This document shows, one piece after another, positions 32,551 to 41,675 of a stretch of 64,000 bases of DNA. Numbering within the stretch: the stretch's first letter is position 1; each line of letters starts with the position of its first letter. A program made the position numbers and the translations under genes. This stretch comes from Ardenticatenaceae bacterium (GTDB taxonomy: Bacteria > Chloroflexota > Anaerolineae > Promineifilales > Promineifilaceae), in the NCBI GenBank assembly GCA_020634315.1, contig JACKBV010000004.1:202505-266504 (forward strand), read 5' to 3'. The notes under the pieces are model-generated. The model worked only from the letters and a program-made list of their open reading frames with translations. It was not told the origin of the DNA and did not search any database.

Positions 32551-33846
32551 TTACTCCACTTCCACAAAAGATTTGGCCTGTACGGCCGTTGCCGCTCCCC
32601 GCCCAAAAAAGCGCCAATACAGATAAATAGCCACAATATACGTAGAGATCGTCCCCAAAAATACAGGCGTAAACCCGTAATTCACTTGCAGCCAACCGCT
32701 CAAAGTCGGGCTAAAAGCCCAACCCACATTCCAACTCATGCTCACCAGGCTGGCAACCGTCGCCCGCGCCTCCTCATCCACCTGCTCCATCACAAACGCC
32801 TGATACACCGGATTGCTCATATTCATCAACGCCAGGCGAATCAAATAAGCAGCAGCACTAAGGGTAAACCAGGGCGCAAAACCCAACAAAGCCAGGAAGG
32901 GAATGGACAATGCCTGTGTCACCACCACCACTTTGATTTTGCCAAAGCGGTCGGCCAACGGCGGCGCAGCCAACAACCCTATCCCCATAAACAGCGAGCC
33001 AACGGCAAACAATGTGCCAATGGCGCTGTCCGTGCTCTCAAAAGTATGGCGGAAGAAGATGTTCATGAAGGGCATGAGCAGCCCTGCCCCCAAGGAGGTG
33101 ATCAACATCGGCGAGATGAGTTTTAACAGCAGTACCGGATTCTGCCGCGCATATTGAAATGGGGAGATAGAGGTCTTGGCGTCGCCAGCAGCGGCTTGTT
33201 TTGGGCGGCGCATGAGGAGAATGGGTGGCAAAACGAAAAAGCTGACAATGGAAACGGCCGTTAACGCCCAACCATATGCCGCAGCACTCGTCGCCTCCAC
33301 CCCAACCAATCCCCCCGTCCAGGTCGGCAGCTGCCCGCCTACCCAGTTCCCGGCAAAGCCAGCGATCATTTGCAGCCCCATGCTAAAGGAGAAGAGATAC
33401 GTTCGTTCCTCCTCGCCGCTGTTTTCCATCAAAAATGGGCCAAAAGTGACACCGCCCAGGCTTTGCGCCATGCCCATCAACACATTCATGCTGTAAAAAC
33501 CAAACGTCGTCGGCCAAACCAGCATGCCCACAACAGCCAGCGATGTCAACAAGTTGGCAAGAAACAAGGCAGACTTGCGCCCCAAACGGTCACTGACATA
33601 TCCGGCAGGCAGCGCACAAAGCAGCGAGACAAGGCTCGATGTTGTCAGCAGCTGCCCCAACAGCGCTTCGTCGTAGCCCAAACTGAGCACATAAAAGTTG
33701 AAGAGCAGGCGATATACGCCATAAGCCAGCCCGCTGATAATTGTCACCAGCAAGTAAAGGCGAGCATTGGCACGGAACAATCTGATTTTGTTGGCATAAT
33801 CGCGCAGGCCCTGTGTAACGGCCGTTTGCGATAATTTATTGGTCAT
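32551..33846 (-). CDS. Major facilitator superfamily transporter
   Basis: This 431-residue protein has twelve predicted membrane helices and the MFS loop motif G-Y-V-S-D-R-L-G-R-K between helices 2 and 3. It is repeated in weak form between helices 8 and 9 (L-A-D-R-F-G-K-I-K). The charged cytosolic tail is short. The substrate is unknown; multidrug-efflux-type MFS proteins are similar in layout. It overlaps closely with the UPF0316 gene downstream. The 54-nt gap to the lipoprotein gene holds nothing recognisable. Confidence 0.88.
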   Translation of the reverse strand: MTNKLSQTAVTQGLRDYANKIRLFRANARLYLLVTIISGLAYGVYRLLFNFYVLSLGYDEALLGQLLTTSSLVSLLCALPAGYVSDRLGRKSALFLANLLTSLAVVGMLVWPTTFGFYSMNVLMGMAQSLGGVTFGPFLMENSGEEERTYLFSFSMGLQMIAGFAGNWVGGQLPTWTGGLVGVEATSAAAYGWALTAVSIVSFFVLPPILLMRRPKQAAAGDAKTSISPFQYARQNPVLLLKLISPMLITSLGAGLLMPFMNIFFRHTFESTDSAIGTLFAVGSLFMGIGLLAAPPLADRFGKIKVVVVTQALSIPFLALLGFAPWFTLSAAAYLIRLALMNMSNPVYQAFVMEQVDEEARATVASLVSMSWNVGWAFSPTLSGWLQVNYGFTPVFLGTISTYIVAIYLYWRFFGRGAATAVQAKSFVEVE

Positions 33847-33900
33847 GATTGCAAAGGTTAGCGGCTAATGCGGTTCACCGATTGCCGCGGTCAGCGATGG

Positions 33901-35202
33901 TCAGTCGTCTAATTTCTCCCAATCGCTGCGTTCGGGCAGTAAATGCCACACGTTTCCATCCAGCGCACGCAGGTAGGTTTCGTTGTACTTGTAGCGGGCG
34001 GTGGTCTGGTAAACGGCCGTAAACGCCTCTTCAGCTCCCGTTGCCCACCCTAAACGGTCAGCAATCCCCGGTGTCTCACGCCACAGCAAGCCAAAGCCCT
34101 GCTGCGGCTGATACAACCCCGCCGGCGGCAAGATCGTCGGATCATTCACAGGATCACCCGTTTCCCACTCGTCTGTGTACACTTCCCAACGCGGCGAGAC
34201 TTGGTCATCATCATATAAAATGTAAATGCGATCCTGAGCCGCCACCCAAATCATCACCCCTTGTTGAAAATGCTGTTCCACACCATCAGAAAACAATGGC
34301 GCATCTTGCGCACACTCATCAGGAGCTTCGGTAAAGAACCAGGCGTGCGGGCAAGTCAAGGGAAGGGTCAGATTCGCCTGCGCGTAATCGCTAACATTAT
34401 CACGTCCGGCAAAGAGCGCAAACTCAACAGCGTTGCGTTCACTGGCATCAATCTGGTACGCCATCGTCCCGGTGGCCGCCTGGCTCCAGGAATCGCTCAA
34501 CTGTCCGCCGCGCAGCCGGTAGATGGTCACCTGGTCGCCGCTAGTCTGCCACTGCAAATTGACAATATCACCAGGATCAGCCAGGGTGACGTCCGCGCGG
34601 AAGTAGGCAATGGTGGCAACGGCCGTTGTCGCCGCAGCCGCAGGCGCAGGCACCACAATACGCACAAAAAAGCGAGCCGGAAGCAGCGTCCCATCTGGTA
34701 AACGCACACGCCAGTAGCCTGTGTAAGTGCCAGAACTGGCAGGCGCAGTCAGGTCTACGGAAATATCGGCCGTTTCGCCCACGCCCAATGTTGCCAAGGG
34801 ACTGGAAGCCGGGCCGCCCATTTGATTATCGGAATGGAACACCCAGGTTGTGCCCTGCGGCCAGGGGCAGTCGCCATTGTTGCGCACACGCCAGGTTTTG
34901 GTGAATGGGCTGTTTGCCGCCACCTCCGTATCATCGGGAATGGTTACGTCGCGGACGAAGGCGGCGTTATACGCACAGGATACGGCCGTTGTCGCCGCTG
35001 GCGTCGCGGCGGTGGTGGTGGCAGTTGCCGTGATAACGGCCGTTGCCGAAAACGTTGGCGGTGGATTCAAGGCAGTCGGCACCGCAATCAGCGATGGCGG
35101 AGTCGGTAACGTCGTCGCTTCATCCACACCTGTCACCAGCTGGCAAGCCAACGCCGGTAACGCCAAAAAGAACAAAAAAGTCGCAAAAATCAGTTTACGC
35201 AT
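33901..35202 (-). CDS. Lipoprotein with NBR1-type Ig-like domain
   Basis: This 433-residue protein has a lipobox L-P-A-L-A-C with Cys20 as the lipidation site. A T/A/P-rich low-complexity linker (about 25-75) follows. The NBR1 central Ig-like domain (about 76-190) shows F-x-K-T-W-R-V-R-N-N-G-D-C-P-W and G-Y-W-R-V-R-L-P-D-G. A second beta domain (about 195-290) and a C-terminal region of about 130 residues with W-G-W-A-T-G-A-E-E-A-F follow; the latter repeats in other Chloroflexota lipoproteins to my recollection. The likely place is the outer face of the membrane, in adhesion or wall organisation. Confidence 0.8.
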   Translation of the reverse strand: MRKLIFATFLFFLALPALACQLVTGVDEATTLPTPPSLIAVPTALNPPPTFSATAVITATATTTAATPAATTAVSCAYNAAFVRDVTIPDDTEVAANSPFTKTWRVRNNGDCPWPQGTTWVFHSDNQMGGPASSPLATLGVGETADISVDLTAPASSGTYTGYWRVRLPDGTLLPARFFVRIVVPAPAAAATTAVATIAYFRADVTLADPGDIVNLQWQTSGDQVTIYRLRGGQLSDSWSQAATGTMAYQIDASERNAVEFALFAGRDNVSDYAQANLTLPLTCPHAWFFTEAPDECAQDAPLFSDGVEQHFQQGVMIWVAAQDRIYILYDDDQVSPRWEVYTDEWETGDPVNDPTILPPAGLYQPQQGFGLLWRETPGIADRLGWATGAEEAFTAVYQTTARYKYNETYLRALDGNVWHLLPERSDWEKLDD

Positions 35203-35310
35203 CAGTCTATCTCCCGCCTGAAATAAATGTTATCTACATCGTAGCGGGAAATCAGTGACAGATGTCACCGGTTTTTATACGAGATAATCACTATTCCCCT
35301 ATAAACAAAA

Positions 35311-35333
35311 TCCCCGGCGCTGATCGCCGGGGA
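35311..35333 (-). terminator. Terminator after the three-PA14 gene
   Basis: TCCCCGGCG and CGCCGGGGA form a 9-bp GC stem with a 5-nt loop. On the minus strand it is followed by TTTTGTTT. Confidence 0.75.
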
Positions 35334-35411
35334 TAACAAGCTATATCCAACAAACTTTCCAAAGTCGTCAGCGAGAATCTCGCACCGCTTTGGAATCACC
35401 TTGCCAATTGA

Positions 35412-36965
35412 CTATTGCGCCGCTTTCACCGCCAGACTCATAACCGCGACATTGCTGGTCATGAAACGAGCGCTAACCCATCCCGTGCCCCCATCGGGCA
35501 AGGAAATTTCCAGCCAGTAACCGGCATAATCCCGATAACCCGTGAGAGCCACACTCTGTCCATGACTCAAATACGTTACCGGGTCTGAGTCCAGGCTGGG
35601 GCCAGAGCGCACCGTTAAGACATTGGCACCGGTCATCGTTGCCGCCAGCGTACCCGCCGGGAAAGCGGGCGTGGAAGTTGTCTCCGTCGCTGGCATCGCC
35701 GCACCCTCGCGCGTCCAGGAGAGGCGCACTTCCGCCAACCCCGCATCCTCAAAATACGCCACTTGCACCGGCACCACGCCGCCCGGCAAATCAATGACAC
35801 CTGTATAGGTTTTCACTTCGTAATTGTGAAGCCATTGGTCAATGACCAACTGTCCATTGACCCAAACGCGCACACCCCCGTCAACGGCCGTTGTGAAGTA
35901 ATAACGACCAGCCGCCAAATCAAGGTTGCCCGTCCAGCGCACGGAAAAGTTATCCGGGTTAATCACATTGGGAATGGGCGAACTTGATCCCCAAATGAAA
36001 TTGATGGCGCTGTCGGTGCGCGTCGCCGCAGGCAGCCCCGCCAAATCAATGTTGTTGTAATATTCGGCCGTCCAGCTTCCGGCTGACTGCGGCGGCGTTG
36101 TCACGGGTGTGGCCGGTGTCGGGGCATCACCCACGCGCACCCAATTGAGCTGCACAAATGCGCCGCCTCGATTTTCGTAATATTCCAGCTTCACGGGCAC
36201 TGTGCCTCCGGCCAGGGAGACATCGGCGCTGTATGTTGCGCCAATTTGGTCTTGCCATTTATCCACCACCAGGACACCATTCACCCACAAGCGCACGCCA
36301 TCATCGGCGGTGACGGTGAAGCGGTAGAGGCCAGATTGCACCGGCAAATCGCGTGTCCAGCGCACGGAAAATTGATCAGCGGCAATGCCAGAGGCCGGGG
36401 AATCGGTGCCCCAGGCAAAATTGACATTGACATCATCGCGAATCAGCACGGGTTGACCGGTGAGGTTGACATCGTTGTAATATTCGCCGCGCCAATTGTT
36501 GATGGTGCTGCCGACGAGCGACCAGGATAACTGGGCGACCGCGCCACCGCCTGCTTCGTAATATTCCACTTTGATGCGATGATCGCCTGTGCTCAAGTAG
36601 GTGTCGGCGGAAACGGAGTGGGATTGGCTGTCGTACCACGAATCAATGATGAGCGTGTCATCTACATAGACGCGCATGCCGTCATCGGTGGTGGCAACAA
36701 AACGGTATGTTCCGGCGGTGAAGTAAACGTAGCGCGTCCAACGGGCGGAGAAGCCGTCGGCGTTCATGCCGCTGGCTGGCGCGTCTTCGCCCCAAACATG
36801 GTTTAACTCAGACTCAGAGCGTACCAGCACGGGATCACCAGAGAGGCTGGTGTTGTTCCAATATTTGGCTGTCCAATGATCGTCTGTAGCGGAAACGGCC
36901 GTTCCCATCCCCAACATCATCACGCCAACCAACAACATCGTAAAAAATCGTAGTTTGTTCATCAT
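35412..36965 (-). CDS. Secreted protein with three PA14 domains and one SH3b domain
   Basis: This 517-residue paralogue of the 25190 gene has a signal peptide (about 1-26, ending A-V-S-A). Three PA14 domains follow at about 28-155, 160-285 and 300-430, each with W-x-x-(K/E)-Y-(W/Y)-N-N or D, R-W-T-R or R-W-T-G, and D-D-G-x-R-V/L-x-V. One SH3b domain lies at about 445-510 (L-T-V-R-S-G-P-S). It overlaps the DinB gene by 4 nt (ATGA), so it is translationally coupled to it. Roles in glycan or wall binding are inferred from the domains. The start may be the second Met. Confidence 0.88.
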   Translation of the reverse strand: MMNKLRFFTMLLVGVMMLGMGTAVSATDDHWTAKYWNNTSLSGDPVLVRSESELNHVWGEDAPASGMNADGFSARWTRYVYFTAGTYRFVATTDDGMRVYVDDTLIIDSWYDSQSHSVSADTYLSTGDHRIKVEYYEAGGGAVAQLSWSLVGSTINNWRGEYYNDVNLTGQPVLIRDDVNVNFAWGTDSPASGIAADQFSVRWTRDLPVQSGLYRFTVTADDGVRLWVNGVLVVDKWQDQIGATYSADVSLAGGTVPVKLEYYENRGGAFVQLNWVRVGDAPTPATPVTTPPQSAGSWTAEYYNNIDLAGLPAATRTDSAINFIWGSSSPIPNVINPDNFSVRWTGNLDLAAGRYYFTTAVDGGVRVWVNGQLVIDQWLHNYEVKTYTGVIDLPGGVVPVQVAYFEDAGLAEVRLSWTREGAAMPATETTSTPAFPAGTLAATMTGANVLTVRSGPSLDSDPVTYLSHGQSVALTGYRDYAGYWLEISLPDGGTGWVSARFMTSNVAVMSLAVKAAQ

Positions 36966-37426
36966 ACCTCCATTTGCTGCTGCCAGAGTTGGCGCACCAA
37001 CTGCATATGACCCAGGTGTGTGGCGGTATGTTCCAGGGCATGCAACAATGCCCAGGCTGCGCGGAAGGAACGGCCGTTATGTACGGCTGACACATATTCC
37101 CGTTCCAAATCCGCTGCCGTTAACCGCGCTAACACGCCCTGGCTGTGTGCCAACGTTTCGCGCAGCAATTGCTTTAACTCGCTTTCGCTTAAACTCGTCT
37201 TTTCAAATTCGGTGGCACGGACACGATGTGAATTCTCCTGCCCGGCCACATCGCCAATCCAATACCGCTCCGCCCCGGCTGTGTGTGCCACCAACACGGT
37301 CAGGGAGTTCATTTCCGGCCCAGGAACCCAATCCAACGCTTCTGGGGGCAGTCCAGAAACGGCCGTTTCCATGCCATTGTGCAACTCTGTTAATCGCTCC
37401 AAAAAATCTGCAAACAGTGCCAGCAT
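36962..37426 (-). CDS. DinB/DUF664-family protein
   Basis: This 154-residue four-helix-bundle protein has a metal-site His near residue 47 (V-L-V-A-H-T-A-G-A-E) and two near the end (L-E-H-T-A-T-H-L-G-H-M), the usual three-His arrangement. Members act as thiol-dependent transferases or are induced by stress; the specific reaction is unknown here. GAGGAG precedes ATG 37426, with a type-B leader directly upstream and a leader array behind it. Coupling to a secreted PA14 protein is odd for a cytosolic enzyme. Confidence 0.8.
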   Translation of the reverse strand: MLALFADFLERLTELHNGMETAVSGLPPEALDWVPGPEMNSLTVLVAHTAGAERYWIGDVAGQENSHRVRATEFEKTSLSESELKQLLRETLAHSQGVLARLTAADLEREYVSAVHNGRSFRAAWALLHALEHTATHLGHMQLVRQLWQQQMEV

Positions 37427-37640
37427 CTCGTTTACTCCTCTGTAAATCGGATTGTTAATCCGATTGTCGGATTAGCAATCCGACCTACAGTTTTCATTCA
37501 TGGTGGTGCGTACCACGCATGTTGTCTCCTTCAAAAAAAAGCCTCCCGGAGGTTCATCTCATGTGACGCGCCTTTCATTGATAACCTCCGGGAGGTTGGT
37601 TTTCATTTACCGTGGTGGACAATCGCCCATATTGTCTCCT
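37427..37640 (-). promoter_or_regulatory. Tandem leader array (types D, A, C, B) upstream of the DinB gene
   Basis: In gene direction the order is D (37619-37630), A (stem 37541-37595 followed by T8 and GAAGGAGAC), C (about 37497-37521, one arm changed) and B (arms 37447-37463 and 37467-37483), ending in GAGGAG and the DinB ATG. The D-A-C-B order repeats that of 31258-31078. Confidence 0.75.
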
Positions 37641-37817
37641 TGCAAGACCAACACAGAGAAAGCACAGCGAAGAGAGCGGCTTATTAGGGATTGTGCGTAT
37701 CTGTGTGCGCAGTGATCTGCGCATATTCTGACAAAAATATTGTACACAAACCGGGGGCAAAGAGAATTAATCGTAGAGGAAAAAGTGGTTATGACTCATT
37801 CAGCGCACATGCAAATA

Positions 37818-37844
37818 AACCAGCGTGGCTGGGCCACGCTGGTT
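37818..37844. terminator. Hairpin in a gene-free stretch
   Basis: AACCAGCGTGGC and GCCACGCTGGTT form a 12-bp stem. The gap from 37640 to 38069 otherwise holds a single ACGGCCGT copy and no gene. Confidence 0.6.
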
Positions 37845-37984
37845 CAATGATTCAGGGAGAAGATCAGAGCGGATAACGCCCATCAATCTGTAATTTTTTA
37901 CGGCCGTAAACAGACTTGTCTACAGCAACACTGGCAAGCATATAAATCAAATAACTGACAAAACACGAGATTCAAGCAGCAAAC

Positions 37985-38026
37985 AACAAGCTCCCGGTTT
38001 TTAGCAGTAAAAACCGGGAGCTTGTT
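37985..38026 (-). terminator. Terminator after the VPS62-like gene
   Basis: AACAAGCTCCCGGTTTTTA and its complement form a 19-bp stem with a short loop, 44 nt past the stop at 38070. Confidence 0.75.
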
Positions 38027-38069
38027 TACCTGTCACAATTATGTTTTAGATCGATAGGCAACACGCCTA

Positions 38070-39269
38070 TTAACTGCCATTATGAGGATAAACCGCAAAG
38101 TGCATCGAATCAGTAGCCAACTGCCATGTCTTGATAATTGTGCCATCTGCCCGCTTCAATTGATACTCATACGTGCGTGAATAGAGCGCCCCGGCACCAT
38201 CCTTCGGAATGGGGTATGTTCTTGTTCGCGTTTGTGACTGCATAAGTGTTGTTGAAAAAGATTCACTCAAAGCAAACGAATAGGAAACTGTCACAGAAAA
38301 GGAAGGGCCACCAGTCGTGTTTGGACTGCTGTAACCGGCCGTCATGGAAATACCGATTGTATTTGTCACGGTAGTTTGTTCCGTGGTAGACATACCCACA
38401 GTCGCACTAAAACTAACTTCCCCACCTTCTCCAGAATTGGTGTCAAAGGATTGCAATTTGTAGAAAACGTACTTTTCCAACTTGTAGAAAGGTGTATCTG
38501 TCACCTGAGCTTGCAGTCTGTTCCGGTAGGCATCATCTTGTACCATGATACAAGGCAAATAGGAGACAGCGTCCAGCTGCGGCGGCGTCTTCGGGTCTGG
38601 CTCGCGGGTACCGGTCAAAACAGGCGATGTGGTTGGTGGATTGTTGCTGTCAATAGGCAATTGTACGGCCAAGGCATAAGCAACATTCGAACTTAACATA
38701 TCAGCGTATGAATTATGTCCGCAAAAGGAACCGGATGTGATATAGCTTAATTTGCTATCTACGGGTGGTGATGTCGGAACAATTTGCCATAAAGTTACAT
38801 CAGACGCGGCACCGGAACCCCAATCACCCCAGATTCGAGAACCAACAACACCTAAAGTAACCAGGTCTTCGCGTACACATACAATTTGATCCAAAGCAGG
38901 TTGGCTATGATTATTGACAATCACACACCCTAAAGCCTTGTACCCGGCCGGCGGTATGGGTTCCCAAAAGCTGCCGTCGCTGTCAGCACCAGACTTTCTG
39001 TCGTTCCAAATTTGGTTATAGCCGGTTGGATAAGCAAGCGCATTGGGTTGTATGGCACGCACAACCAACATAGGAGTCTGGGGAGAGTCATAACCGGTTT
39101 TGGCATAATCTCCTAAACGCAAGAAGCCAGCGGGAGGGGTAGCCTTCCACCCACTAAAATCAGTATCTGCACCGGAACCCCAATCACCCCAAGCCAGTTG
39201 ATATTGGCTTGCAAACGCTATTTCTAATGCAGGGCTATTGTTTCTATCCCGTACCTGTAAACTACTCAT
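38070..39269 (-). CDS. VPS62-like protein with a possible aerolysin-type pore-forming C-terminus
   Basis: This 399-residue protein has no signal peptide. The N-terminal half (about 1-200) has three repeats of the VPS62 type: W-G-D-W-G-S-G-A-D-T-D, W-N-D-R-K-S-G-A-D-S-D and W-G-D-W-G-S-G-A-A-S-D, each followed by P-P-A-G-F/Y-x-x-L-G or similar. The C-terminal half (about 270-399) alternates Ser/Thr and hydrophobic residues (S-F-S-V-T-V-S-Y-S-F-A-L-S-E-S-F-S-T-T), as in the insertion hairpin of ETX/MTX2 and aerolysin-like toxins. AAAGGAG precedes ATG 39269. The pore-forming call is structural inference; a purely adhesive role is the alternative. Confidence 0.6.
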   Translation of the reverse strand: MSSLQVRDRNNSPALEIAFASQYQLAWGDWGSGADTDFSGWKATPPAGFLRLGDYAKTGYDSPQTPMLVVRAIQPNALAYPTGYNQIWNDRKSGADSDGSFWEPIPPAGYKALGCVIVNNHSQPALDQIVCVREDLVTLGVVGSRIWGDWGSGAASDVTLWQIVPTSPPVDSKLSYITSGSFCGHNSYADMLSSNVAYALAVQLPIDSNNPPTTSPVLTGTREPDPKTPPQLDAVSYLPCIMVQDDAYRNRLQAQVTDTPFYKLEKYVFYKLQSFDTNSGEGGEVSFSATVGMSTTEQTTVTNTIGISMTAGYSSPNTTGGPSFSVTVSYSFALSESFSTTLMQSQTRTRTYPIPKDGAGALYSRTYEYQLKRADGTIIKTWQLATDSMHFAVYPHNGS

Positions 39270-39909
39270 GTTTTTATCTCCTTTCTAACTAAATGGGTAA
39301 TTGAACAAACCTATACGACAACCTGGTACTCCACCAAATTTGTTTTGCCGATTGAAGCAGAGGCTTTGGTCGAAACCTGGATTCTGCTCCTCTTATCCAG
39401 CAAAGTTTGTTTGCTAAACTACCAGGACAATAGGAAAACTTGAAAAAGGGAAATGACAACCCGTTTTGCGTGATAAAACTGCTTTTTTAGGCAACCTGAA
39501 CACGTTGCCCGATCATATAAAGCAGAATCAAGACCCAAACACACAAATCTCGCGAACAGCTGATTGGGGCGTTGTCACATTCTCCTTTTTGTGTGGGTGG
39601 AACGCTGTCGTTCCCGATCAATCAAAGAGCTTGTTGGTTGAGGATGAATTTGTTGTAGAGGACCAACGATTTACTAGATGCTGGCAGTATAACAAGTCTT
39701 CGTGACACTAACGTGACACAATCCATGTTGTTTTTTTCGTATTGGCACAATTGAACTTTTGCTGAAATGGCTGACTTATGAGGAAACGGCCGTTTCCACC
39801 CACCCATTCATTCTCAAAAAAACGGCAAGACTATCCAAAATAAAAAAGCGTGGCTAAGCCACGCTTTTTTCAACGATTCAGTGGGAATCGCCCTTGGAAA
39901 TCAAGTCAT
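39270..39909. other. Gene-free stretch with a bidirectional terminator
   Basis: AAAAAAGCGTGGC...GCCACGCTTTTTT at 39842-39870 is a bidirectional terminator. A 16-bp ACGGCCGT palindrome lies near 39783. A TTG-initiated frame at 39466-39705 has no SD and no family resemblance and is not called. Two GTGACAC copies near 39703-39720 are direct repeats of unknown meaning. Confidence 0.6.
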
Positions 39910-40899
39910 CTAATTCCAATCAATCTGCAATTTTTTACGGCCGTGAATGTATTTGTCCACAGCGACGGCCGCAATCACGCCATCGGCAGCCGCAATCACA
40001 GCTTGTTTGATATGCGTGCAAAGCAAATCGCCAATGGCAAAGACACCGGGAACGGCCGTTTGCATTTCCGCATCCACCGCCAGACACCCTTCCACCGACG
40101 TCGGCAGCTGTTCCATCAAATAATCAGTAATCGGTTTGCCACCTTGCAAATAGACAAACGCACCCGATACCGGCAGCACCTGTTCCGCGCCGCCACGCGG
40201 CTGCACACGCACACCCGTCACCAGCGTTTCGCCAATAACTTCCTTCAAGCGCGTGCCCAACATGACCTCGACCTTAGCGCTCTCCGTTATCTCGTGTACC
40301 AGAAATTCCCGCGCCTTCAATTCCGGCGTCGGCACAATCAGGTAAACCTTAGCGGCAAACTTCGTTAAAAACAGCGCTTCTTCCAACGCCTCGTCATTGT
40401 TGCCAATGACCGCCACATCCTGGTCACGGAAAAAAGCACCATCACACGTTGCGCAATAACTGACGCCGCGCCCCAGAAATTCCTCTTCACCCTTCACACT
40501 GCTGGTACGCCCCATAGAGCCAGTCGCCAACACAACCGCTTTCGCCGTGAACGTGCCTGTGCCAGCCATCACCATCTTCGGGTCGCTGCTCAAATCAAGC
40601 CCGACCACCTTATCCGTGATGAACGTCGCGCCAAACGATTCAGCCTGTTGGCGCATAATCTCCACCAATTCCGCCCCAGAGATAGGCCCCGGTACACCGG
40701 GATAATTGCTAATTTTTGTGGTAATGCCCAACGCGCCCGCCGTCAGACCTTTATCAATGACCAACGTCCGCAAATCGGCTCGCGCCGTATAAATCGCTGT
40801 AGAGGTTCCCGCCGGGCCACCGCCAATAATCACCACGTCATAAGCGTTATCAGCAGCCGCGCCCAGATTCGATAACCCCAAATCCAATCCTAAATCCAT
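39910..40899 (-). CDS. trxB: Thioredoxin reductase-like flavoprotein
   Basis: This 329-residue protein has FAD motif V-V-I-I-G-G-G-P-A-G near residue 24, the redox-active C-A-T-C-D-G-A-F-F near 150, and an NAD(P) fold after it (V-A-V-I-G-N-N-D-E-A). The C-terminal F-A-I-G-D-L closes the FAD site. The NADPH motif G-x-G-x-x-A is altered to G-N-N-D-E-A, so cofactor preference may differ. It is directly below the PDO-type protein (16-nt gap), with which it probably forms a disulfide-reducing pair. Confidence 0.9.
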   Translation of the reverse strand: MDLGLDLGLSNLGAAADNAYDVVIIGGGPAGTSTAIYTARADLRTLVIDKGLTAGALGITTKISNYPGVPGPISGAELVEIMRQQAESFGATFITDKVVGLDLSSDPKMVMAGTGTFTAKAVVLATGSMGRTSSVKGEEEFLGRGVSYCATCDGAFFRDQDVAVIGNNDEALEEALFLTKFAAKVYLIVPTPELKAREFLVHEITESAKVEVMLGTRLKEVIGETLVTGVRVQPRGGAEQVLPVSGAFVYLQGGKPITDYLMEQLPTSVEGCLAVDAEMQTAVPGVFAIGDLLCTHIKQAVIAAADGVIAAVAVDKYIHGRKKLQIDWN

Positions 40900-40915
40900 C
40901 AGCCCTCTCCCACTT

Positions 40916-41569
40916 TTAGGCGACCGCTTCCTTCAGCTTGCCCAACATCATAATTTCTGGCGCAGCCCCTTCCATATGCACAGTCTCATTAATCACCGTG
41001 CGCGGCACACCCTGCACATGATATTTGTTGGACAAATGGGGGAACTCAATCGCTTCTACCATGTCACCGCGAATCAAATCGCTTTCCATTGCCAAACGAT
41101 GTGCCAAAATGACTGCCTGTGGGCAATAGGGACAGGTTGGCGTCACAAATACTTGCATGTGAACTTCTTCTGTAAGATTGGATGCCCACGCCCGCACTTC
41201 ATCAGACAGGCCAGAATCACCGCTGGAAACGAGCATAATATCCTCAATGATTGAACTAAATTCATAACCAGAGGGAATGCCATAAAAACGAATGCCGTAA
41301 TCTTTGGCCTCATCACCGCCACGCATAATGACGGTTGCCGGGATTTTGTCAATGTTGTACTGCTCGGCAATTTCGCGGTGGTTGTCAAAGTCATACACTT
41401 CAACAGAAATTTTGTCGGACAGCGCGGCCACTTCTTCGGCAATCATGCGCGTTTCCGTGCAATATTGACATTCAAACGGCTGCGTGAAAACAATCAATTT
41501 CACCGGGTTCTCTAACGCCGCAAATTCTTGACGTAAATGTTGTTGGTCTTGTTCTTTTAATAAAGCCAT
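40916..41569 (-). CDS. Protein disulfide oxidoreductase (two-glutaredoxin-fold PDO)
   Basis: From ATG 41569 (GGAGG upstream) this is a 217-residue protein of two thioredoxin folds, each with an active pair: C-Q-Y-C near residue 36 and C-P-Y-C near 148. Both cis-Pro segments (I-P-A-T and V-P-R-T) are present. Such PDO/GrxA-like proteins work with thioredoxin reductase in archaea and thermophilic bacteria. The adjacent trxB-like gene fits that pairing. The longer frame to 41605 lacks an SD. Confidence 0.9.
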   Translation of the reverse strand: MALLKEQDQQHLRQEFAALENPVKLIVFTQPFECQYCTETRMIAEEVAALSDKISVEVYDFDNHREIAEQYNIDKIPATVIMRGGDEAKDYGIRFYGIPSGYEFSSIIEDIMLVSSGDSGLSDEVRAWASNLTEEVHMQVFVTPTCPYCPQAVILAHRLAMESDLIRGDMVEAIEFPHLSNKYHVQGVPRTVINETVHMEGAAPEIMMLGKLKEAVA

Positions 41570-41675
41570 GTTGAGCCTCCATCTATTTCGTTCTAAATTG
41601 CGCACACTGGCTGAGCCATTTTGTCCGCATCATCCAGTTAGATGCAGGAATAGGGAGAAGGTGACACAGATGACT

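Noticed and set aside
39466..39705. 79-codon frame in the gap after the VPS62-like gene
   Set aside because: TTG start without SD, no neighbours in the same direction, no recognisable sequence.
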